Shown piece by piece: positions 19,163 through 28,045 of a DNA stretch of 28,045 nucleotides (position 1 is its first letter; every line of letters starts with the position of its first letter). The translations under genes were made by a program, and so were the position numbers. Origin of the DNA: Pelargonium cotyledonis (taxonomy: Eukaryota > Streptophyta > Magnoliopsida > Geraniales > Geraniaceae). The stretch spans positions 1-28,045 of the forward strand of contig JAYMTA010000478.1 in assembly GCA_036897625.1 (NCBI GenBank), read 5' to 3'. The notes under the pieces are model-generated. The model worked only from the letters and a program-made list of their open reading frames with translations. It had not been told where the DNA came from and did not search any database.

Positions 19163-22100
19163 TCAGTCTGACTTCTCGACTTCGCCGAATTGCCTGTCCC
19201 ATTCTCGCGCCTCGTAGTCTTGCTCAATTAAGTCCCTTTCAGTACTATAGACAATCCGATCCTGTCCAATCACTGTTTTCTGGGCCATGTCCCGAGCACT
19301 TAGGAGCTGAACACATTGTACAGAGAGGGACATAAGTGTATGAAGAGACAGAAATAAACATCGAAGACACAAGTGAACAACCAAAGAGCCTTAAGTTTAA
19401 AAATTATAGTCTACCTTCCTAGAATTAACAATCATAGAATCATGTAAAATTATGCAGAAATATCATTCATTTTGGCTTAAAATATTCAAAAACAGGCATG
19501 AAAGGTATTCCTCCCTCCGTCCCAAAATATGTGTCATATGGTTTCTATTTGAGAATAATTGAAAAGTTAGTTACTGTTATACATTTACTCTTATATCCTC
19601 ACGAGCATGTGTTTAACAAACTCAAGTGACACCAACTATCTAATTATAGGGATATTATTTGTAAAGCATGCATGACTAACTTCATTAAAAGTGAACAGGA
19701 CACTCATTTTAGGACATAAATGCAAGACAAACAGAACACTCATTTCGGGGCGGAGAGAGTATCATGATCACCAAGACCTAAGAATAAAATCCTGTCAAAG
19801 AAGATTCTGCGCACTAATTAGATAGTCAGAAACACCTGATAGTGCAAAACTACCAATAGAAAGATGGAATGCTATTAGAATTTAGAAATGTGTGGTTTGT
19901 GACTGTTCACATTCACTTGTAAAAGGGAAATACCTTCCGCTTCAGTGAAAGATCAGGCGACCTAAGGACTTTTGCACACTGTTCTCTTGCCTGGTTCCTC
20001 TTTTCGATCTCAGCATTCCTTCGATTGACAAAGAACCACCGAACCAAAGGAATTGCAAAGAAAGAAGCAGCATAAATCTGAAACAGTACCAAGCATCCTT
20101 TACTACTCTCTGATTTTCCATTTTAAAAACATAGTCTAATGATCTTATCCATGTTTCAGAAGAAAGCAGGGCAGGAGATAAATTCATTGATTAGTTCAAA
20201 GACTGAAACAACATATCACACCTGAAGCAAGGGAAATATGTCAGCAACAAACGAAATGAATCCACTCGGTCTAATAGTCATATCCCTTCAATAAAGATAT
20301 AAGTTAGGACATTAGAAATAAAGTAAAGCAACCAACTAAAAAGTCAATGAAATATGAGAATCCTACTTTAACATGGCTCCAAGAATAATAACCCCAGTTA
20401 GATTGAGGGCACCCAATCCAATGACCATAGCTCTTTCTGAAGCGCTAGTTTTACTGCAGAGCAAGCAATTACCATTATCATGAGACACGTAACAGTACAA
20501 TTTCTCCTAAACAAAAGTCTTTGAAATCATATATAGTATGCATAAATGAATAACCTGAACTGCCATCTTTGCTCCTTGAAAAACTTTCCAACCTCTCCAA
20601 CCCAATCAGCCCATCTTCTCCCCACATATTCCTTCCTTCCACTCCCCTTAGAAGAAGCTGTACGTTGTAGAGATGGAAACCGAAACAAGATATTTCCCTA
20701 TAATACAAATAATTTGAGCATATTATTATGATATCATAAACATCTGATCTTACCATTAGTAATTCCAAAGTTTCATAAATTTTCAATGATTTACAGTTTG
20801 GAGGAATCTTTGGGAAAGAAAATACACAACAGAACCATCTCTAAATAGATTAACGTACCTCTTCATCTATTTCTGGTTGACCTTCAAAACGTAGTAGAAC
20901 GGGCAAGATATAAGACTCGTCGTTCTGGAACCAAGAATGCAAGGTCACAAGGCATAACAAGAAAATAAGAATGAAACAAAGTAGCAAAATTATTTTTTAC
21001 ATTATACTTGTAAATGAAAAGGGGTGATAATCCATCAAACTAGAACATGATTACCTATATAAGGATTTTAACTCAAGAATAAACAACATATTAGGTTCTC
21101 ACGAAAAACTTAGTTACATTAAAGCTAGACATACCCCATCTGTAGTTTCTAGATCAAGGTAAGGAGCGAGCTCTTCAGCTGTAACAACACCTCCATTAGA
21201 AGTTATGTAGTTTCCAATCTGCAGGACAATTCAATATCAGTTTCCCTGCAATTAGACTAGTTAATTGCATATGAATCATTCAAACTAAGTTATGAGCTCC
21301 AATTCACAAACTGGTTTATAGGGCCTAACTACAGCGAGGATAGTGTTAATTAACTTTATAATCGCTCAGCCACCATTGAAGCTTTCAAGGAGAAACAAAA
21401 ATAACAAGAGATCACATCCTCTAATTTTCCAAATCAACTTACTACTACTAATCCCAGTTCTGACATATAAAACATGTACACGACTACTACTTCTTGCTCA
21501 CATTTAGATATTCTGTTAATCTAACTTTTATGGTGAATCATGACCAAGTACCATGAGGTGAGAAATTAAACTCAGTCCATGACATATATAACTCAGTCCA
21601 ACTTTTGAAACTAATAACCAAGTGAGACATTCTATAAATTATATCCTATGAACAAAACTAAAATGTTGAAAGCACGGACCACTGAATTCAGTGCTCAAAT
21701 ATTACCAACTTCCACCTCTCTTCTTCAATTCCTTGATTTGGATCACCATCCCCAAACACAAATGAGAAAATCTGCAAGATAGCAATGCATAAGGAGTGGC
21801 AATAAGCAAGAAAAACGAGATACATGATTTGCTTTTATCACATACAGATTCAATGAAATTCATTCCTTCATCATCCCTTTGTACGCGCCGCCTCCGATAG
21901 TAATATGGATCCCAGTACCTTCGTAAAAAAATAGATTAAAAAATAAGATGAGACTATCAAAACTTTCTTCCAAAAATTCATGCTTGTCGAATGCATGAGT
22001 TACAAATGGAGAAACTCGGCACTGCATGCATTACTACTAGAACTAGAGATCCTATCCAGCTGATGCTGAATTATCTTCTTCCTTCTTTTTTTTTTTTGTT

Positions 22101-23805
22101 GCTGTTGACAGTGCTAAAAATGCTTCTTTAACTTGCATCAGAAATTATAAATAAAGCACAGTGGAATCACAAAAAGCAGTTATAGTCAACAACTTCATTA
22201 ACCCACAGTGCTCGTAATATGTGTAATGTTTATCTATTTTGACAACCATAAAGTATCTCAATAGCTAGCACACAATGATGTCAATATGAGAGACAGTAAC
22301 TGAAAGTTATCAGGTTAGACTGAGACGTAGAACCACACAACCCACAACCTAGCCCTTTTCTAAGCAGTGTGGTGTAAAAGAAATTATCACTTTAGAAAGG
22401 TTTTACCAGAACAGGTCGCTCGGATTGATGTAAAAAGTAAGTCCCGAATCATATGATCTGCGCCTTCCTCGGTTATCGTCCTCACTGTCAACAAAAAAGA
22501 TATTCTAAGTCATTCCCTGCCTTTAAAGAGGATCTCATAAAGACTTGGCAAGGATTGTTAAAAACCATGACAACAGATACCTTCTGCTAGAAGAAACAAG
22601 TGCAATAATGGCGGTGTAAACAATAAGAATCGAAGCAATCAGTGCTGTCCCAAAAGAAACTCTCACTAAATACTCAGCAGCAGCCTGTTAAAAGATGTTA
22701 AGCATCAGCCAACGGCCAAAACAAATAATGAAAATACATGATGTGACAACAATCAATACCTTTCCCTTTTCAAGAATCGGTTCCAATTTTATCCTGAATG
22801 ACTTAGCAGCAAGTTTTGAGCGGTAATCCTTAGGAAATACAAAAAGAACATCCCCTTCGTCTGAAACCTGTTAAGACCATCTTGAAAGCAATTGCACTTA
22901 CAAAATCAAGAACTTCAAAGAGACCAACAATGCAATTTGCATACCATACAGCTAACAGACACATACTTTCCTTTCCTAAAGATGAAAATTACTAATTCTA
23001 GTAAGTATAGCAAAGTAAAAAACTTAAGGAAAATGCTAAATGACCCAAATTTTGTACATCTTATCTGTACAAAGTGACGTGCTAGATATATATCTCATAA
23101 TTTTGTAGTGTAATACTAAGTTTCAACAAATAACAACTCAAATTATGTGATACCACCACCATCACAAGAATTTCTGGAGCGGAGCTCACAAACTATAACA
23201 TAATGTACACGTGAGTCGTGACTTACTGTGATTCAATGTAATTGACATGTCATATCTCATTAATTGAGACATCAATTTGTACTATAATTGGGATATACAA
23301 AATTATGCGAAAACTTGATAACAAAATCCACTTTCCAGAATTATCATTCATAAACTAATTACACACATGCAAGTAGCAATGTATTGAAGTGATAGAAAAG
23401 TACCTCCAAGAAACCATCGGTATCAGCAGCAAGAGCCTGCAGAGCTTTCTGTGCTTCATTCAGTTTCAGCCCAGCTCTGCTAGCAACGTCTCCAATGGTG
23501 ACCCTTCCACCGGCCGCATCAATTGCATCCATAGTTCGCTTTCGCACATCAGATGGCAGCTGGTCGCTCTCGACAGCACCTCCAGGCCTGACTCCGGAAG
23601 CCACGTCAATGCCAGCAGCTCTGACAACCGGATGCAAAACCCTAGAGTTGCCAGTTCTGGATAAGGTTCTGTAAACAAGAGGTGTTTGGATAGCGGGAAA
23701 ATAACTGGGAAATCTAGGGCAAAGCGAGGGGCTCGGAGAGAAAATTGAGTGAGGTGAGAGGCGAAGCTTGGGTGAGAGAGTGAAGCACGTGGAAATCGAG
23801 GCCAT
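19163..23805 (-). CDS. Plastid membrane protein, At5g03900 type, 13 exons
   Basis: Matches the Arabidopsis At5g03900 protein as I remember it, which databases label an iron-sulfur cluster biosynthesis family protein and which is found in chloroplast envelope fractions. Exons in reading order: 23805-23404, 22867-22760, 22684-22581, 22484-22407, 21918-21846, 21771-21706, 21218-21135, 20924-20859, 20697-20555, 20453-20367, 20285-20222, 20077-19934, 19306-19163. They total 520 residues with every phase consistent. Residues 1-62 are a Ser/Pro-rich chloroplast transit peptide (MASISTCFTLSPKLRLSPHS). Two similar winged-helix-like modules follow: about 85-165 (GGRVTIGDVASRAGL, GFLEVSDEGDVLFVFP) and about 275-340 (GGVVTAEELAPYLDL, EIDEEGNILYRFPSL). 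Membrane segments lie at about 175-200, 384-404 and 412-443. The loop between has a YWDPYYYRRRR motif. I see no Cys motif for binding an Fe-S cluster. The biochemical role is unknown. Confidence 0.88.
19508..19759. mobile_element. Stowaway MITE in the last intron of the plastid membrane-protein gene
   Basis: Left end CTCCCTCCGTCCCAAAATAT (from 19511); right end ACTCATTTCGGGGCGGAGAG. TA follows at 19760-19761. On the left, TA lies at 19506-19507 with three extra bases (TTC) before the usual end. About 250 bp. Closest to the 4339 element: both carry a doubled right-terminal module and share ACATTTACTCTT and CATGCAT.ACTAACTT inside. Confidence 0.84.
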
Positions 23806-24600
23806 TGATTTTGAATTTTCGCTAAAGATTTAAGCTTTACGATGGTTCGGCCATGGAAATGAGAGGGCTTTACTAGTAGAATTGGAGCTTCTTCAAGGTC
23901 TGTGTACTGAGTGTTGTTGTTTTGGGTGCAAAACACTCCTCGGTTGGCTCAATGGAACCATCTGATAAAAGCGGGAGGGAGGATCACGTTTGTCAAATGA
24001 CTAATCTATCCTTTTAGTCACCAGGCACATGGTTATGAGAATTAGAGCCAACCACTCGGATTTCGGATAGATGTAAATTGTAATTCGAATTTTACCGGTG
24101 TCAATTTTGAATATTGAACCTGTTCAAGTAAATTGACAAAGTCAACTTGAATTTGTTTTGAAAGGAATTGGATTTTGGACCGTGTATCGTATCAGTTCGC
24201 TTTTAGACAAATGATACATGGGTTTATCATACCCGAAAGTTGGTCGATTCAAATTTTGGGTGTTTGCAAATTTGGGTTCAAAATATCGACTCAGTTCGAC
24301 TCTTATTTAAAAGAAGTTTGAATTATATCAACCTCAACCAAATTAAATTTCCGATTCATGTAAAATGAATGAATCTATAATCTATGCAGAGTGTTTCATT
24401 CAAGTGTTTCTTAGAAATCATTTTTTTCATTTCAAGTGTTACTTGTGATTGCTACGCATTAGATGCTTTTGAATAGATTAAGAGCGGGTCTTTTTTATCC
24501 AGTGTGACAATCTAGATTTTAATAAATTGTACACCAATTAGCCGTTTTTATGAACATTCGAGCATTTAATTGGTAATTTAGAGAGACGAACCAACTTGCT
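23806..24600. promoter_or_regulatory. Upstream region of the plastid membrane-protein gene with paired W-box palindrome
   Basis: No gene seen. At 24133-24145 two WRKY-type W-box cores face each other (TTGACAAAGTCAA), inside a wider inverted repeat with arms TTCAAGT (24123-24129) and ACTTGAA (24145-24151). This lies about 330 bp upstream of the leftward ATG at 23805 and about 550 bp upstream of the rightward TATA box at 24700. A regulatory role is inferred from the motif alone. Confidence 0.35.
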
Positions 24601-24610
24601 TAATGGGTTT

Positions 24611-24813
24611 GGTGTGGGCCAGTGAAGTGGACTAATGTAATGGGCTTGTAATATATGGCCCACTAAGCTGTGTTTCGGTTCTTCTGGGCAGCAGTATACT
24701 ATAAATACAGAGCTAATCTTCAACCTCCGTCGTTGAACTCCCTTCTCTTCCGTGGATTTGGCGACTGATTCCGCTACAAACGCGTTCTCTTCAATCTCGA
24801 AGGAAGCTTTCAG
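24611..24813 (+). promoter_or_regulatory. Plus-strand promoter (site II + TATA) and non-coding first exon
   Basis: Three TGGGCY site II-type motifs in 50 bp, TGGGCC at 24615, TGGGCT at 24641 and GGCCCA at 24657, precede a TATAAATA box at 24700-24707. Site II clusters are typical of growth-related and mitochondrial/ribosomal gene promoters in plants. About 25-30 bases after the TATA begins a pyrimidine-rich segment with no ATG, ending TTTCAG at 24813 before donor GTGATT. This looks like a 5' UTR exon with a leader intron, followed by a TTAGGGTTTT telo-box-like run at 24875. The only good downstream reading frame is the CCR4-like ORF; a CAG acceptor at 25947-25949 could join them. Confidence 0.55.
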
Positions 24814-25865
24814 GTGATTGTATTGATGGTTTAATTGTACATTATAATTTTTTCGAGTTGTGTTTGTCATTGAGTTAGGGTTTTGGATTTTTGTTCTGCT
24901 GGTAATTTTTAGCTCCAGATGGTTTTGGACAGAAGTGACCAGTAAGAGAGAAGAGAAATTGCCGTATTTCTTTTCCAATCCTTTTTCTTTGCTGGTAGAT
25001 ACTGCGTAGCCAGTTTTGCTCTAATTTGGGTCTGATTATTGTGAATCAGTCATATTTTGTAGCAAAAACAATAATGCTTGGGATGAAGGGTTTTGAATTA
25101 AGTGGTGCATCTTAATGCTTTAATGTCTTAGGCTTGTATATGTTTTGGCGGGTATAATATTATATATTAGGGTTATTGGTTTCTTTTTACCTGATCTTTT
25201 TGAGAGCCAAACCTGATTTTTTTTTCCTGTTGGTATTATATGTAAAGTTCAAGAGGGTGAGGTTTAGTGCATTGATAATGTTGTTGCCTTGTGACTTTGT
25301 GATCACGAGTTTGAGTTGACGACACCTCGCATTGGTGGGAGCCTCGTGCATGGGCTGCCTTTTGTGAGTGAAGTACAAATAAATTCACTTAGGTGGTTGG
25401 ATGAATACATTATTGCAAAAGTAAGAGATGCTATAAAATATAATGCAATTTTACGTAAAAGAGGGTGCTTTAGTTGAAGTTGTGTATTTCTTAGTCAAAA
25501 GAGCTCTAAACTATCTCTCTCCTATTGTCTGAAATGTCGTTTGACTTTATATAAAAATTTATGTGGTAGAATCCAACGTTTACACTTCCATTTACACCTT
25601 GTAATGGGATAGCTAGAAAGGAGAGGTGAATATTTACTTGACAATGATGTATGCATATATCCTTTCACCTGCAAAGGAGTTAAATAAACTTGTTGGATGT
25701 ATTGTGTAATATTTGATATAAGTTAATTTGTGTTGTTGAGATATTAAAGATCACATCATTTATGTTTTTTTTTTTTCAAATTAGAAATTTCTGATTTAGC
25801 TCATTATATTAATCCCTGGTTTAAGATTATTTCTTTTTGTGTATGTTAATTTATGTTTGTAAACT
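24814..25865. other. Putative leader intron, T-rich, with SINE
   Basis: A T-rich stretch with no coding signal apart from spurious minus-strand frames. It holds the SINE listed next. It would be the intron between the first exon ending at 24813 and the CCR4-like exon, if that splice is used. Confidence 0.45.
25255..25376 (+). mobile_element. tRNA-derived SINE
   Basis: GGTTTAGTGCATTGAT (A-box-like, about 25261) and GATCACGAGTTTGAGTTG (B-box-like, about 25301) are spaced as in tRNA-derived SINE heads. The body then has GGGAGCCTCGTGCATGGGCT and a T-rich end CTGCCTTTT, a 3' pattern I recall from plant SINEs. I found no clear target duplication, so the limits are approximate. Different family from the SINE at 5644. 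Confidence 0.55.
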
Positions 25866-26040
25866 CTTGTATACCCTATATAAATGGGTTGCTCCTAATG
25901 ATCAAATACAACAAATATTATATCTTCCTTTTTGTTTCTCTACGTGCAGGGTCCACGAGGGGGAGTGTTAAAGTATCCTACTTTAAATGTAAAACTTGAG
26001 ACCTCTTGGTATATTAGTTGAGTCCTCTACCTAATCGCCC
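25866..26040 (+). mobile_element. Decayed copia LTR-retrotransposon relic
   Basis: The run ACGAGGGGGAG followed by TGTTAAAGTATCC at 25966 is the classic polypurine tract plus start (TG) of a copia 3' LTR. It continues about 75 bp (AAACTTGAGACCTCTTGGTA) and breaks off just before the CCR4-like ATG. Immediately upstream, CTATATAAATGGGTTGCTCC at about 25877 and ATCAAATACAACAAATATTA look like the R/U5 end of an LTR of the same kind, with its own TATA box. The retroviral coding region between is gone. Confidence 0.6.
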
Positions 26041-26050
26041 AAACAATATC

Positions 26051-27424
26051 ATGGAATCAGGAAACCGAGGAAACGTACTGGAGGAAAGATCACATGCCAC
26101 CGCTTTGGGCAAGCGCAGACATGCTGCCACAACAGAAAAATCACGTCATCGTTGTTATCATGAAAAGAGAATAAGAATGGTGTCCGAAACCCTATTAAAA
26201 GAAGACCCGCCCAAGAATACCTTCAGTTCAAACCGGTTCTGGCCGATTCAGAAGCACAATAGCAATAGAGAACAAGAAGGTAACCGCAAGTGGGTTTATG
26301 TATCTCGCGAATTTTCTAGTGACGAAGATACTGTGGTGGTTGCTTCATATAATATATTGGGTGTTCAAAATGCATCAAATCATCAAGATTTGTATCTTAA
26401 AACTTCACCCGATTCATTGAAGTGGGACCAGCGCAAAAAAGTGATACACGAAGAGATAAATCATTATAATGCAAGCATCCTGTGTTTTCAAGAGGTAGAT
26501 CGTTTTAATGACGTTAATAACTTATTCAGAAAAGATGGCTTCAGAGGTGTTTACAAGGCTCGCACGGGTGAAGCGGTAGATGGATGTGCTATATTTTGGA
26601 AAGAAAGTTTATTTAGCCTTTTGCATCAAGAAGCTATTGAGTTCAAGAGTTTTGGCCTTCGTGACAATGTTGCTCAATTTTGTATTTTAAAGATGAACCA
26701 CAATCCATCAGAATCCAATCTGTGTACCCAATCATCAACATCTTCGTCCACCAAAAGTCGAAGCTTACTGATTGGAAATATACATGTGCTTTACAATCCC
26801 AAACGTGGGGACATTAAGTTAGGCCAAGTCCGACTGTTTCTTGAGACAGCTCACAAGCTATCTCAAGAATGGGGTGATATTCCTGTCATAATTGCGGGGG
26901 ATTTTAATTCCGTCCCAGAGAGTGCAATTTATGGTTTTCTGGCTTCATCTGAGTTGGACATTAAATCACATGATCGCAGAAAAGTATCAGGGCAAGTAGA
27001 ATGTCCCTCAAAATACAGATCCTTCAGACCTCAGAATGATATTGTGGGCACATTTGGCAGGTCCATCTCAAGGCCATTGGTATATAAGTGGACCGCTGAG
27101 GAGCTCAGACTTGCAGCGGGCGTTGAGGGAGTTACTCATCTTCAGCACCATTTAAATCTCAGCAGTGCTTATGCTGGGGTTCCTGGAGGCTGGAGAACGA
27201 GAGATAATAATGGAGAACCATTGGCAACATCATACCATTCTAAGTTTATGGGAACCGTTGATTACGTATGGCATTCAAAGGATCTTGTACCAGTGAGAGT
27301 TCTTGAAACCTTACCCAAGGACGTTCTAAGAAAAACCGGAGGGCTCCCTACTAAGAAGTGGGGCAGTGACCATCTAGCTCTTGTATGTGAACTGGCATTT
27401 GCAGATGATAAAACCCAGAGCTGA
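26051..27424 (+). CDS. CCR4-like deadenylase (EEP family), intronless, probable retrogene
   Basis: Exonuclease-endonuclease-phosphatase fold enzyme of the CCR4 homolog group; CCR4 proteins shorten mRNA poly(A) tails using two metal ions. 457 residues. All catalytic motifs are intact: ASYNILG (98-104, Asn), CFQEVD (145-150, Glu148), the GNIHVLYNPKRGDIKLGQVR block, AGDFNS (282-287), GTVDYVWHS (401-409) and WGSDHLAL (437-444). Residues 1-90 are Arg/Lys-rich and variable, without the leucine-rich repeats that link yeast CCR4 to CAF1, as in other plant homologs. The ATG at 26051 is used because the 11 in-frame codons before it start only at TTG and lie in LTR relic sequence. Plant relatives have many introns, as I recall; this copy has none, pointing to retroposition. 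The open frame and intact active site suggest selection. Confidence 0.88.
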   Translation: MESGNRGNVLEERSHATALGKRRHAATTEKSRHRCYHEKRIRMVSETLLKEDPPKNTFSSNRFWPIQKHNSNREQEGNRKWVYVSREFSSDEDTVVVASYNILGVQNASNHQDLYLKTSPDSLKWDQRKKVIHEEINHYNASILCFQEVDRFNDVNNLFRKDGFRGVYKARTGEAVDGCAIFWKESLFSLLHQEAIEFKSFGLRDNVAQFCILKMNHNPSESNLCTQSSTSSSTKSRSLLIGNIHVLYNPKRGDIKLGQVRLFLETAHKLSQEWGDIPVIIAGDFNSVPESAIYGFLASSELDIKSHDRRKVSGQVECPSKYRSFRPQNDIVGTFGRSISRPLVYKWTAEELRLAAGVEGVTHLQHHLNLSSAYAGVPGGWRTRDNNGEPLATSYHSKFMGTVDYVWHSKDLVPVRVLETLPKDVLRKTGGLPTKKWGSDHLALVCELAFADDKTQS

Positions 27425-27692
27425 TGATGTTGGTGGGTGGCAATGGCTTTATAAACAGATTCTTCTAGATGAAGCATCATTCCTTCCTGCAGGTAAGTTA
27501 TAGTTAGAAAAGAATTGTATACCTGTAATGTAAATCTATGTATCTTACAGTTTACAAGTAGAATGAGGAGGTATATGTTTCACATAACATAGGTTGCAAG
27601 CAATGTAGAGTGAAAACTATTAGCTAAAGTTGCTATTCTATTCTTTCCACAATCAATGCTATATCCAAAATTTTTTTTTTCTTTTCAGATAT
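27425..27692. other. 3' flank of the CCR4-like gene
   Basis: No gene seen. A perfect donor-like CAG|GTAAGT occurs at about 27488-27496, about 65 bases after the stop, so a 3' UTR intron is possible. No poly(A) remnant of a retroposition event is evident; the T-run at about 27670 is on the wrong strand for one. Confidence 0.4.
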
Positions 27693-28045
27693 ATGTTGAG
27701 ACATTCAGAATCCCATAATACATGGCATTTGTTTATGCATGCCTTATTTTGCATACATAATTTATCTCTATAGATTAAGTCTTAACCTGGGCTAATCCCT
27801 ATTTATTTTTGAGTCATCTCTTGTAATGCCACATATAAAGGGTTTCCATTGAACATCACTATAACATTAACATTTAATATTCTCTGCTTGGTATCAGAGT
27901 TGGCGAGCGTCCGGCAAGTATACCGGAGTTTCCCTTGTAATAATAGGACTGTGAAATCCGGGTTGTCAATCCTCAGGGACTTGGTCGGTGACTTAATTAA
28001 TTTTAATTTATTAATTAAACTTTGTTGCAATTAACTAGACAATTA
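27693..28045 (+). mobile_element. copia-type 5' LTR, primer-binding site and start of internal region (cut by window end)
   Basis: TGGTATCAGAGTTGG at about 27892 matches the primer-binding site complementary to plant initiator tRNA-Met (usual form TGGTATCAGAGC), preceded by ATTCTCTGCT, a common copia LTR end. The LTR probably starts at TGTTGAGACATTCAGAATCC near 27694, about 195 bp, with a CACATATAAAGGG TATA-like segment near 27830. The internal sequence runs off the window, so the second LTR and any gag-pol cannot be judged. It could also be a solo or TRIM-type element. The LTR sequence differs from the relic at 25866-26040. Confidence 0.6.

Noticed and set aside
23389..23664. 91-codon plus-strand ORF
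   Set aside because: Antisense shadow of exon 1 of the plastid membrane-protein gene.
24538..24978. 146-codon minus-strand ORF
   Set aside because: It runs antisense through the site II/TATA promoter and leader exon, has no family signature and is low-complexity; a chance frame.
26051..27692. CCR4-like gene carried between two LTRs of one retrotransposon
   Set aside because: The LTR sequences on the two sides (25966 and 27694) differ beyond the first few bases, so they are not a pair.

Overview
The window is nuclear DNA of a flowering plant, almost certainly a eudicot. It is AT-rich, its genes are split by GT-AG introns, and the proteins are plant mitochondrial, plastid and endomembrane families. 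The intergenic and intronic space is full of small plant transposons: Stowaway and Tourist MITEs, tRNA-derived SINEs, MULE-like elements and copia LTR pieces. Nothing looks bacterial or viral, and there is no CRISPR array or operon. I worked out gene models by hand from splice sites, reading frame and remembered family sequences. No search was run.

Layout. (1) 1-2310 (+): the 3' part of QCR9, the smallest core subunit of mitochondrial complex III, truncated by the window edge. Its two introns hold a Tourist and a Stowaway MITE, and the protein seems to run past the normal family end. (2) 2710-3260 (-): an RNase H-like (RVT_3) pseudogene. (3) 3923-6944 (-): ISCA2, the mitochondrial A-type Fe-S assembly protein, in 4 exons. 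Its large third intron holds a Stowaway MITE, a Tourist MITE and a SINE with a perfect 14-bp target duplication. (4) 8125-8598 (+): GNA1, glucosamine-6-phosphate N-acetyltransferase, divergent from ISCA2 across a compact intergenic promoter. (5) 9340-10382: a TIR element of about 1 kb with a GC-rich core, resembling a Pack-MULE. (6) 10961-13334 (+): an F-box/LRR/FBD gene whose first intron is an 8-copy tandem array of a roughly 82-bp monomer that carries the splice junctions. (7) 14651-17468 (+): a tail-anchored protein with a syntaxin-6 N-terminal-like domain, 5 exons. (8) 17693-18734: a second TIR element of about 1 kb. (9) 19163-23805 (-): a 13-exon plastid-targeted membrane protein of the Arabidopsis At5g03900 type. 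(10) 24600-27424 (+): a promoter with site II motifs and TATA, a non-coding first exon, a SINE, a decayed copia relic, then an intronless CCR4-like deadenylase ORF that looks like a retrogene. (11) about 27690 to the end: the 5' LTR and primer-binding site of another copia-type element running off the window.

The genes are ordinary unlinked housekeeping loci. QCR9 and ISCA2 both serve mitochondrial Fe-S/respiratory biology, and ISCA2 and the At5g03900-type gene are neighbours in Arabidopsis as far as I recall, so part of this block may be conserved synteny. The most unusual items are the F-box intron array, the CCR4 retrogene next to an LTR promoter, and the apparent stop-codon loss in QCR9.
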